A program made the position numbers and the translations under genes. Below are positions 17,670-26,190 of a DNA stretch of 64,000 nt, piece by piece. The stretch's first letter is position 1, and each line of letters starts with the position of its first letter. Source of the DNA: Sporolactobacillus shoreicorticis (GTDB taxonomy: Bacteria; Bacillota; Bacilli; Bacillales; Sporolactobacillaceae). Below the pieces are notes generated by a model. That model worked only from the letters and a program-made list of their open reading frames with translations. It did no database searches and was not told where the DNA came from. The stretch spans positions 186,001 to 250,000 of the forward strand of contig NZ_JAMXWM010000002.1 of NCBI RefSeq assembly GCF_024125445.1, written 5' to 3'.

Positions 17670-18491
17670 ATGAATTTATCTTTTTCAACATTGGCCTGTC
17701 CTGACTCAGACATTGATGGCTTAATAGCCAAAGCAAAGGCTTATGGCTATAATGCCCTTGACCTTAGTAGATATCGTGGAGAAAGCCAATTCTATAAATT
17801 CCCTGAATTTTCAACTGAAATCAATCTAACGAACGAAAAAATAAAAAAAGCTGGTTTAGGTGTTTCCTGTCTGTGCAGTCCGATTCGACTAATGACGGAT
17901 TCTTCGGATCAGCGCGCTGAAGATCAAATCGAATTAAGAAAATATTGCTGGATGTGTAAACGATTGCACACTAACTATGTTCGGATATTTGGGGGGAGAA
18001 TAAAAGATAGATCCAGAGAAGCAGCAACCCATATCGCGCTAAGTCATTTAAGCAAATTACTTAGCATTGCAGAAGAATATCAGGTTGTCCTTTTGTTGGA
18101 AACGCATGGTGACTGGTCAGGCGGCACGCAGATCAGGAGCGTTATGGAGCAAATGGATTCTCCCTACTTTAAATTGATATGGGATGTGCATCATACGTAT
18201 CGGATCGCCGGGGAAAGTCCTGAACAGACATGGGCACTTCTAGGTGAGTGGATTGTTCATACTCATTGGAAAGATTCAACATTGGATGACAGCGAAATCG
18301 GTTATCGATTTTGTCTGCCGGGAGAAGGAGATATTCCTTTGAAATCAATTTATCGACTGCTCAAACAGAACCGATACAGCGGGTATTATACGATTGAATG
18401 GGAAAAATTCTGGCATCCGGAAATTGATGAGGGGGATGTTGCACTACGGCAGTATGCTGATTATATTCATCATCTAGAACGAATTTGTTAA
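17670..18491 (+). CDS. Sugar phosphate isomerase/epimerase-like TIM barrel
   Basis: A 273-residue protein of the xylose-isomerase-like TIM-barrel (AP endonuclease 2) superfamily. The start at 17670 follows GGAGG; the open frame upstream runs through the hairpin and is not coding. Metal-binding residues expected for the family are visible: E in LLLETHG (about 148), D and H in IWDVHHT (about 180), H in VHTHWKD (about 210) and E in YTIEWEK (about 255). It may be an epimerase or isomerase feeding the uronate pathway; the substrate cannot be told. Confidence 0.75.
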   Translation: MNLSFSTLACPDSDIDGLIAKAKAYGYNALDLSRYRGESQFYKFPEFSTEINLTNEKIKKAGLGVSCLCSPIRLMTDSSDQRAEDQIELRKYCWMCKRLHTNYVRIFGGRIKDRSREAATHIALSHLSKLLSIAEEYQVVLLLETHGDWSGGTQIRSVMEQMDSPYFKLIWDVHHTYRIAGESPEQTWALLGEWIVHTHWKDSTLDDSEIGYRFCLPGEGDIPLKSIYRLLKQNRYSGYYTIEWEKFWHPEIDEGDVALRQYADYIHHLERIC

Positions 18492-18547
18492 CGATTATAA
18501 GCATAGTGAAATTCACAAAAATAATGGGGAAAATTTTAAAAAAAACA

Positions 18548-18561
18548 ATAAAACGTTTACA
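18548..18561 (-). promoter_or_regulatory. cre-like site upstream of KDG kinase 1
   Basis: The reverse strand reads TGTAAACGTTTTAT, 12 of 14 to cre, with the TAAACGTTTA core. It lies in the 196-base gap before the kinase gene. Confidence 0.4.
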
Positions 18562-18612
18562 GATAAATGTATATGCGATAAAATAAATACATGGTTTATT
18601 ATATATAAAATT

Positions 18613-18628
18613 AGTTTCTTAATAATAC
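18613..18628 (+). promoter_or_regulatory. Half-site like the kduI/kduD operator
   Basis: AGTTTCTTAATAATAC is the reverse complement of the right arm seen at kduI and kduD with two or three differences. No matching second arm is found at the 37-bp spacing, so this is weaker evidence. Confidence 0.3.
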
Positions 18629-18687
18629 ACCGAATAAGGCGTAATCATGCCGCCTGATGAATCAATTAACTATTTGGAGGGATAAAG

Positions 18688-19659
18688 ATGAGTGAATTAA
18701 TTACTGCTGGTGAACCGATGGTGTTGTTTATTGCGGATGAAAAGGGTGCGTTGAGCGATGTCGCGCATTTTACTCGTTATATGGCCGGCGCGGATGTCAA
18801 CGTTTCGGTTGGTGTTGCACGACTTGGTCATTCGGTAACTTTTCTGACACAGGTCGGGGAAGATCCATTTGGTAAAACGGTGATCAATTTTCTTAAAAAA
18901 GAAAAAATTGATACAGAAAGTGTATTGAAAACATCAAAGCAGCAAACAGGATTCATGTTGAAAGCGTTGTCGGATGATGGAAGTCCGGAAACTTTTTACT
19001 TTCGAAAAGGAAGCGCTTCATCAACGATTACCCCAGAATCGGTAGAAAATATCAATTTCAACGGCGCAAAAATTTTGCATCTAGGGGGCATCCTTGCTGG
19101 TTTAAGCGTTTCAGCTTATCAGACAACGTTGGCACTGATTAAGGCGGCCAGACAGCATGGGCTAACGATTACTTTTGATCCGAATCTGAGACCGGTCATT
19201 TGGGATTCAGAAGAAGAAATGATTCGACGGACAAATGAAATTGCATTCCTCTCTGATATTGTTATGCCGAACATCAAGGAAGCAAGAGCGCTGAGTGGGG
19301 AAACCGAAAAAGAAAAAATGGCGGATTTCTTTCTGAAAAAGGGTGTGAAGCAGGTCATTATCAATCTTGTAGATATAGGTTCTTACACGAAAAAGGTGCG
19401 ACCTGATGGAGGATTTGAAGAACTACTCGTACCGAACTATATTACCAAGCATATTGTGGATCGTATTGGTGCCGGAGACGGATTTGTTTCAGGTGTGGTT
19501 TCAGCGAAGCTTGAAGGATTGAGTGATCGAGAGACTTTGTTACGTGGCAATGCGATCGGTTCCATTCAATTGCAGAGTCTCGGTGATAATGATGGGCTTC
19601 CGTCAACCGGACAGCTTCAGGCATTTATGGAAAAAACAGAATTAGCCAAATCGTATTAA
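18688..19659 (+). CDS. kdgK: 2-keto-3-deoxygluconate kinase 1 (PfkB family)
   Basis: A 323-residue ribokinase-family enzyme with the N-terminal GADVNVSVGVARLG substrate region, FDPNLRP near 166, and C-terminal anion-hole motif RIGAGDGF with catalytic Asp near 263. This pattern fits KDG kinases, which make KDPG for Eda. GGAGGG precedes the ATG. It has its own upstream region with a cre-like site and an operator-like half-site. A second, clearly different kinase lies at 24652. Confidence 0.85.
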   Translation: MSELITAGEPMVLFIADEKGALSDVAHFTRYMAGADVNVSVGVARLGHSVTFLTQVGEDPFGKTVINFLKKEKIDTESVLKTSKQQTGFMLKALSDDGSPETFYFRKGSASSTITPESVENINFNGAKILHLGGILAGLSVSAYQTTLALIKAARQHGLTITFDPNLRPVIWDSEEEMIRRTNEIAFLSDIVMPNIKEARALSGETEKEKMADFFLKKGVKQVIINLVDIGSYTKKVRPDGGFEELLVPNYITKHIVDRIGAGDGFVSGVVSAKLEGLSDRETLLRGNAIGSIQLQSLGDNDGLPSTGQLQAFMEKTELAKSY

Positions 19660-19710
19660 AAGGGGTAAGAAATGTGGCTGTTCAAGGCGATGCTCGAAAC
19701 GTGGCAACAA

Positions 19711-20679
<969 letters not shown>

Positions 20680-20692
<13 letters not shown>

Positions 20693-20901
20693 CAATGATA
20701 AAGGCAATTACAGATGCAATGCGTCAATCGCTAGAAGATGATCCGAATGTACTTGTGTTCGGCGAGGATGTCGGCAAAAACGACGGTGTATTTCGGGCAA
20801 TCGAAGGTCTTCGGAAGGAGTTTGGCGAGGATCGTGTGTTTGACACACCACTTGCCGAATCAGGAATTGGCGGTCTGGCGATGAGGCTGACACTGCATTA
20901 G
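20680..20901 (+). pseudogene. pdhB: Truncated pyruvate dehydrogenase E1 beta
   Basis: The 73-codon frame starts as Bacilli PdhB ([40 protein letters not shown]) and then diverges to a stop just after GGLA, where a normal protein runs for about 325 residues. No pdhC or pdhD follows. The overlap with pdhA keeps the usual operon order, so this is a remnant of a full pdh operon cut by a deletion. Confidence 0.85.
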
Positions 20902-21107
20902 CGGCGCTGACGGATCGAGACATTCAGTTTAAAGCACCTTACAATTGTGCAGAAGCAGTTTTAATTGCGGATAACGAAAGACATCACGGTTTTTGGAGAG
21001 ATGAGGCATGTCGTACAAAGGGACAACGTGAAAATATTGCCTTCATATCGATTGCTGATGTGACAAATCAGAACTATTGTATTTATCTTGACTGTGAACG
21101 TCAATAA
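20880..21107 (+). pseudogene. Unrecognised open fragment after the pdhB breakpoint
   Basis: Directly at the breakpoint a frame stays open for 75 codons without its own start or ribosome binding site (contains APYNCAEAVLIADNE). It looks like the tail of another gene joined to pdhB by deletion. I do not recognise the family. The next 180 bases (21108-21290) show no intact gene. Confidence 0.35.
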
Positions 21108-21290
21108 GGAACGCGGTATATGAAGACTTTTTGCACATAGAATTCTTATTGAAGCCTTCTGAACTCAAATGACATGTTATTGATGATCAAGACGCTTTGA
21201 TGCGGTTTTAGGCATGTCGTTGCGGTTACAGCTAAGGCACTTTCAACACCAGAATTGAAAAATTCAGTAAGTAATTGAGGTGAGAGGCAT

Positions 21291-22130
21291 TTGGCTGGCG
21301 GAAAATATAAATTAATGTGCATTGATGTTGATGGAACCCTCATGGATTCAAATAAAGACCTACCTGAAATAAACAGAAAAGCAATACGGGAAGCCCACAG
21401 CCATGGAATAAAAATCGCTGTCGCGTCCGGAAGATCCCCTTCTTCCGTTCAGGAATTGATTGACACCATGGGGATTCAAGGTTATGCAATCTGTCTGAAT
21501 GGTGCTTATACTTATATAGATGATCACAAACAAAAGCAAGTGATTTCGCGATATGCATTGAATAAGAATCAAGTGAATAAAGTTGCAAGTGTTATCGATA
21601 AATATAATGCTCGCGTATTTTTCTCAACGTCCACATCTAATATCACGAATAAATCAGTTACAGATACTCAGGTTACTAAAATTCAAAAGTCGGTAGCGGG
21701 ACATCGGCGATTGATTGTTTGTAATCAGCGTGAAAAATTGGCTGAGGAACTGGCAACACATTCGGGTTCAATTTTAAAGGCAAGTATTATGGAACCGGAT
21801 GAGAAGAAGTATTATAAAATAAGACTTGAGCTAGAGGCGGCACAACTTTTTAATGTTGCGCAGTCCGATCTCAACTACATTGATGTCAACCGAAGGGGCG
21901 TTAATAAGGCAATTGGTGTAAGCGATCTGGCCAATCATCTGAATATCGATTTATCATGTGTTATTTGTGTAGGCGACAACGAAAATGACATACAGATGAT
22001 TAAAAGTGCGGGAATGGGTGTCGCAATGGCTAATGCTTGCCATGAACTGTTAAAGGTCTCCGATGCAGTCACTTTATCAAATGACGAATGCGGTGTCGCT
22101 AAAGTCATCTATGATTATGTGCTTGCATAG
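21291..22130 (+). CDS. HAD-superfamily hydrolase, Cof type
   Basis: A 279-residue Cof/YidA-type sugar phosphatase candidate. HAD motif I is DVDGTLMD (about residues 9-16), motif II ASGRS (about 44), motif III lysine before NRRGVNKA (about 204), and motif IV GDNENDIQM (about 227). The TTG start follows GGTGAGAGG; an internal ATG eight codons on would leave too little before motif I. It would dephosphorylate a sugar phosphate in the cytoplasm, perhaps as overflow protection during uronate use. It is followed by the IclR gene. Confidence 0.85.
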   Translation: MAGGKYKLMCIDVDGTLMDSNKDLPEINRKAIREAHSHGIKIAVASGRSPSSVQELIDTMGIQGYAICLNGAYTYIDDHKQKQVISRYALNKNQVNKVASVIDKYNARVFFSTSTSNITNKSVTDTQVTKIQKSVAGHRRLIVCNQREKLAEELATHSGSILKASIMEPDEKKYYKIRLELEAAQLFNVAQSDLNYIDVNRRGVNKAIGVSDLANHLNIDLSCVICVGDNENDIQMIKSAGMGVAMANACHELLKVSDAVTLSNDECGVAKVIYDYVLA

Positions 22131-22264
22131 GAAATTCTGCTGCATCATTTGATTCTTCATTAGGTATCGTCTATAATTACATAGTTGGACTAACCTTAGA
22201 AATATGATTTGAATGGTTGCAAATTGGAGTGGGCCAATTGTAGCCATTGGCGGATGGTGAAAAT

Positions 22265-23026
22265 ATGACAGAAAATAAACCATATGGAACGGTTATCCTG
22301 CGTGCAAAGCAGATTCTTGATTTTCTTGAACATGAGGATCAGCCGGTTAACCTGCAAAAGATCTATACATCATTGAATACAAGCAAATCTACGGTGTTGA
22401 AAATTTTAAATACACTATGCATGATTGACTTTGTCAAACGTGAAGAAGGAACCAAACGCTATACACTGGGGACGAAGCTGATCAGCTATGGCGAAGCAGC
22501 GAAAAAGTCATTCAGTGTCATTTCCATTGCTGAACCCTATTTAATCGAACTAAATGAAAAGATTGGCGAAACGGTTCACTTAGGAGTTTATGATCGCGAT
22601 CAGATTATTTACATAAAAAAGCTCAATGCAAAAAGTCGAATTATTCTGCGCTCACAAGTCGGTCATTCGGTTGATCTGTATTGTTCAGCAATGGGAAAAG
22701 CCTATCTCGCTGAACAAGATGAAGCTGAGATCCTTTCTTATCTGGATCGCGTTAAAATAGTAAAAAAAGCCAGAAATACAATCTGTGATAAAGAACACTT
22801 GCTTCAGGAATTGCAGATGACTCGACAGAGGGGCTATGCATCAGACGATCAGGAAAATGAAGACGATATATTTTGTGTCGCCGTCGCATTAAAAAGCAGT
22901 CAGGCATTAGAAGGATTGATCAGTGTCAGTTCACCGCTCTTTCGTTTATCAGATGAAAAAAAAGAACAGATTATTGAACGATTAAAGGAAACGAAGCAGC
23001 AAATAGAGCAAAAGCTGAACAGATGA
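22265..23026 (+). CDS. kdgR: IclR-family regulator, KdgR-like
   Basis: A 253-residue IclR-type protein. It has an N-terminal winged HTH (about 10-70, with PVNLQKIYTSLNTSKSTVLK) and a C-terminal effector domain (about 80-250) with the usual GETVHLGVYD, SAMGKAYLA and Y-SDDQENEDDIFCVAVAL motifs. KdgR proteins sense 2-keto-3-deoxygluconate. Lying between two KDG kinase genes and before Eda, it is the best candidate for the regulator of kduI, kduD, eda and perhaps pflB. The start at 22265 follows GGATGGTG; the open frame begins 18 bases earlier without a ribosome binding site. Confidence 0.85.
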   Translation: MTENKPYGTVILRAKQILDFLEHEDQPVNLQKIYTSLNTSKSTVLKILNTLCMIDFVKREEGTKRYTLGTKLISYGEAAKKSFSVISIAEPYLIELNEKIGETVHLGVYDRDQIIYIKKLNAKSRIILRSQVGHSVDLYCSAMGKAYLAEQDEAEILSYLDRVKIVKKARNTICDKEHLLQELQMTRQRGYASDDQENEDDIFCVAVALKSSQALEGLISVSSPLFRLSDEKKEQIIERLKETKQQIEQKLNR

Positions 23027-23123
23027 TTATTGTTCTATTATGATCAACTCTATTTGAGCCTGGTTGAGTTGTTAATGCCAAATCAATTAAATACTTTTGC
23101 ATATCGGTTGATGAGCTGATGGA

Positions 23124-23172
23124 AGAAAAGAGAAGTGAGGAAAAACGCGAATTTTTTTCACTTCTCTTTTCT
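23124..23172 (+). terminator. Terminator of kdgR
   Basis: GAAAAGAGAAGTGA and TCACTTCTCTTTTC form a 14-bp perfect stem around a loop of about 21 bases. It lies about 100 bases after the kdgR stop. Confidence 0.65.
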
Positions 23173-23407
23173 ATCGAGCTTAATACGAGCATATTCGTTT
23201 TCTATCCAATAATGCAAGTCATAGCAGTTAAAACTTTGATAAGATGCCCCTTTTATTATTCAGTACCCGTGCATGATTCCTCTTATACGCAGTCAACGTT
23301 GTCTCCAATTATTACTTTTTTTGTTAAAGAACAAACAAACAGCGGTTTTTCTTACTAGTAAAGAAAGTATATAATTTTGCCCCGTATTTAAACGAATAAA
23401 CCAGTGT

Positions 23408-23525
23408 CTTGGCCGAGAATCAAAGCGGAGGTGCGAGACCCCGCAGATTTTTGCTTGTCTGAGGAGACTCGCGGTCCACCCGCGGCAAGCGAGCAACTGA
23501 AGTGTCGCTCAGGAATAAGATTGAG
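23408..23525. repeat. GC-rich intergenic repeat-like element (Bacillales type)
   Basis: The segment with GCGAGACCCCGCAG, GAGGAGACTCGCGG and CCACCCGCGGCAAGCGAG is much richer in G and C than its flanks and has many short self-complementary blocks. It resembles dispersed intergenic repeats known in Bacillales chromosomes. Only one copy is visible here, so repeat status needs a genome-wide search. Confidence 0.4.
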
Positions 23526-23913
23526 GATCCAAGCCGCATCCCGAGCGGTCGCTTTTTGCCCGGTTTTTCTCAACAAGAAAAGAGAGTTTAGCGTTGTGCT
23601 TTGCTGGTACGACGATAAGATCATAAGATTTGGTTGGACGATCAGGTAAGCGCTCAATCTGATAAATAGACGGAAAAATTACCCTTATTTGCCCGCGAAA
23701 CAAGCTCAAGGTGCAAATAACCGGAATATCTCCGCTTATTTTTTACTTGTTATTTAATGAAGAACCAGCATGCTTCATGCAACGCAAAAGCTACCGTATC
23801 CTGTAGAAGTACGGATCGGGCGCTTCTTGCCTGGTTTTTCTTTTTTTTAGTTTTTGCTATTTAAATTCTAAAAAAGGTGTTCTTATTTGGAACAATCGGA
23901 TGAAAAGAAAGGG

Positions 23914-23942
23914 TTTACACGAATGCAAAAATGACGTACAAT
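23914..23942 (+). promoter_or_regulatory. Sigma-A promoter of eda
   Basis: TTTACA at 23914-23919 and TACAAT at 23937-23942 with a 17-base spacer. Transcription should begin near 23949. Confidence 0.65.
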
Positions 23943-23950
23943 AGAATAAA

Positions 23951-23987
23951 GTTTATTAATGATAAATCAATTTTACAAATAAGAAAT
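23951..23987. promoter_or_regulatory. Degenerate 37-bp inverted repeat at eda start site
   Basis: GTTTA at 23951-23955 and GAAAT at 23983-23987 repeat the 37-bp geometry of the kduI and kduD sites with one change in each arm. It covers about +2 to +38 of the predicted transcript, a typical repressor position. Confidence 0.35.
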
Positions 23988-24002
23988 TAAGGTGGCGGTT
24001 TT

Positions 24003-24659
24003 ATGCTTCGAAAGGTAGCGGTTTTATCACAGCTTGAAAATAATGGAATCGTTGCAGTGTTACGTGCGGAATCAACAGATAAAGCATTGAAAATAGCGGA
24101 TGCGCTGATTAGTGGTGATGTAAAAAGTATTGAACTGACTTTTACGGTTCCGGATGCAGATACGGTCATTAAAAAATTAGTTACTGATTATGCTGATAAC
24201 TCGGAAGTTGTGATTGGAGCAGGAACAGTTCTTGACGCACATTCGGCCCATGATGCCATTGCAGCAGGTGCAAAATTCGTAGTATCACCAACTTTCGACT
24301 CGGCAACGGCCGCTTTATGCAACCTGTATCAGGTTCCGTATATCCCCGGTTGCATGTCGGTTAATGAGATGAAAAGTGCAATGCAAGCAGGGTCGGATAT
24401 TGTTAAATTGTTCCCAAGCAATGTCGTCGGACCGGCATTTGTCAAGGATGTCATTGCACCACTTCCGCAACTTGAAATTATGCCTTCCGGTGGAATTAGT
24501 CTTGACAATCTGGGGGATTGGTACAAAGCAGGGTGTAGGGTGATCGGTGTTGGTGGAAGCCTTCTTAAACCAGCGGCAACTAATGACTTTGCTAAAATTA
24601 CTGAAGTTGCACGTGCTTTTATCAATAAGTACCATCAGTTGCGTGAACAATATGTCTGA
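24003..24659 (+). CDS. eda: 2-keto-3-deoxy-6-phosphogluconate aldolase
   Basis: KdgA/Eda splits KDPG into pyruvate and glyceraldehyde-3-phosphate. The 218-residue TIM barrel has catalytic E44 in SIELTF, Schiff-base K135 in DIVKLFP, and the IGAGTVLD and MPSGGI phosphate-binding strands. AAGGTGG precedes the ATG. Its stop overlaps the start of KDG kinase 2 by 8 bases, so the two are co-translated. It closes the uronate pathway encoded in this window. Confidence 0.94.
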   Translation: MLRKVAVLSQLENNGIVAVLRAESTDKALKIADALISGDVKSIELTFTVPDADTVIKKLVTDYADNSEVVIGAGTVLDAHSAHDAIAAGAKFVVSPTFDSATAALCNLYQVPYIPGCMSVNEMKSAMQAGSDIVKLFPSNVVGPAFVKDVIAPLPQLEIMPSGGISLDNLGDWYKAGCRVIGVGGSLLKPAATNDFAKITEVARAFINKYHQLREQYV

Positions 24660-25656
24660 AATATTGTGTCTTGGTGAACTACTGTTGCGTCTATCAACGG
24701 AGCGGGGCAACTTGCTTAACAGTAGCCATCGGTTAAATGTTCATTATGGAGGGGCAGAGGCAAATGTAGCTTCCATTTTGGCAAACCTCGGGCATTGTGT
24801 TCATTTTGCCACTAAGCTGCCCGATTCGCCCTTGGGTGATGCTGCCGTTCGCACATTACATGCCAATGATGTAGATACCTCACAAGTGCTTCGAGGAGGC
24901 AGTCGAATCGGGGTTTATTATTTGGAAAGTGGTGACAGCCTTCGTTATTCAAAAATCATATATGATCGGCTAAATTCGGCGATTGCAGAAATGGATATCG
25001 GTGAATGGGATTTTGACAAACTCTTTGATGGAGTCACGCTTTTCCATATTACTGGAATCACGTTTGCTTTGTCAGAAAAATGGCGACAATATGGACAGAA
25101 ATTGATTCAGGAAGCATTTAACCGGAACATTCAAATTAGCCTTGATATCAATTTTCGTCCATCGATGTGGACGATAGGCCAGGCAAAGTCGGCCATCAGC
25201 CATGTATTGCCCAAGATCAGTTATTGCTGTGCCAATTACTTAGACGCTCGTAATTTTTTTGATATTGATCCTTCCATTGCCAGACCTGGCAACATGGAGA
25301 TATGCTACCAGAAAATCAATCAGCGTTTCCCAAATATCAAGGCATTGTATGCAACGAATCGTCATGTGATCTCAACTTCAGATAACAGTCTACAGGGAAT
25401 TTTTTGGAAAGATGGTCAATTTATTGCCTCCAAAAGTTACCAGCTTATTCCGATTGTCGATCGAATTGGTGGTGGAGATGCGTTCGCTGCAGGGATTTTG
25501 CATGGTATTCTTCAGAATATGAATTTAGAAAAAACGGTTGACTTTGCAATTGCAATCGCGCTGCTTAAGCATACCGTCAAGGGAGATTGGATTCCGATTT
25601 CGGAGCGCTATGTACTTGACTGGTTGAAAACGCCAAATGGTGATGTTAAAAGATGA
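24652..25656 (+). CDS. 2-keto-3-deoxygluconate kinase 2 (PfkB family)
   Basis: A 334-residue ribokinase-family enzyme. The start at 24652 overlaps the eda stop (ATG within TATGTCTGA), and the longer open frame upstream lies inside eda. Visible motifs are YGGAEANVASILANLG (substrate site), DINFRPSMW near 165 and RIGGGDAF with catalytic Asp near 275. Overlap with eda makes a KDG kinase role very likely, so the window carries two. They differ enough to be independent family members rather than a recent duplication. Confidence 0.85.
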   Translation: MSEILCLGELLLRLSTERGNLLNSSHRLNVHYGGAEANVASILANLGHCVHFATKLPDSPLGDAAVRTLHANDVDTSQVLRGGSRIGVYYLESGDSLRYSKIIYDRLNSAIAEMDIGEWDFDKLFDGVTLFHITGITFALSEKWRQYGQKLIQEAFNRNIQISLDINFRPSMWTIGQAKSAISHVLPKISYCCANYLDARNFFDIDPSIARPGNMEICYQKINQRFPNIKALYATNRHVISTSDNSLQGIFWKDGQFIASKSYQLIPIVDRIGGGDAFAAGILHGILQNMNLEKTVDFAIAIALLKHTVKGDWIPISERYVLDWLKTPNGDVKR

Positions 25657-25676
25657 TTCAATTCTTATAAATTCAG

Positions 25677-25723
25677 ACGTCGATGGACATCTATGTATGA
25701 TTGAATGTCCATGGGCGTTTGTC
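25677..25723 (+). terminator. Probable terminator after KDG kinase 2
   Basis: GATGGACAT and ATGTCCAT pair around a loop of about 15 bases, followed by GGGCGTTTGTC. The T-run is poor. The remaining gap to 26190 is AT-rich with no supported gene. Confidence 0.4.
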
Positions 25724-26108
25724 TGTATACAATGCATTATTTGGCGGACCTATTCAACCATTAAAAAAATAAATCGATTGTCAGGACAAACGCCAGCGCA
25801 ATAAAAAAATTCAGCAGATTGTGTCGACGACATTAACCGTTTCTCTTTTTTGCGGCGACGTATAGAGATTTCATAAATTTATAACACAAAAAATCTTAAT
25901 TCCATGGTATTAATCGGATCAGACTAGTTTGACAATTATGTGGTTTAATCAATTCCATTTCGGTGAGTCACTTAGGTTCCATAGACCTATTGTTTGCTCA
26001 CGTGGAACAAGAGTCTTATTGTCACGACAGAATGCTGGCACGTAATTTGCATAATGAAGAGCGAACAGATTGCAAAAGACAAAAAGTGAGGAGAGGATTA
26101 CAAATAAA

Positions 26109-26122
26109 TGTAAACGCTTTAT
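26109..26122 (+). promoter_or_regulatory. cre-like site upstream of lyase A1
   Basis: TGTAAACGCTTTAT matches cre at 12 of 14. It lies 69 bases before the A1 start codon. Confidence 0.4.
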
Positions 26123-26190
26123 TTACTGGCTTGAAGAGTTTTTTCAAGCAAAAAAGTCGTTTTTAATCATGTGAAGAAGAGGGGAAGAGA

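Larger units (their letters stand above)
23173..24002. other. Gene-poor stretch between kdgR and eda
   Basis: No credible gene was found in about 830 bases. It holds the GC-richer repeat element at 23408-23525, then AT-rich sequence with scattered stop codons, then the eda promoter at 23914. The short open frames on both strands lack ribosome binding sites and recognisable motifs. Confidence 0.6.

Noticed and set aside
23404-23709. Several overlapping frames on both strands
   Set aside because: They arise from the GC-rich repeat-like element with few stops; no start signals.
25963-26166. 67-codon frame upstream of lyase A1
   Set aside because: It crosses the cre-like site, lacks a ribosome binding site and looks compositionally like non-coding sequence.
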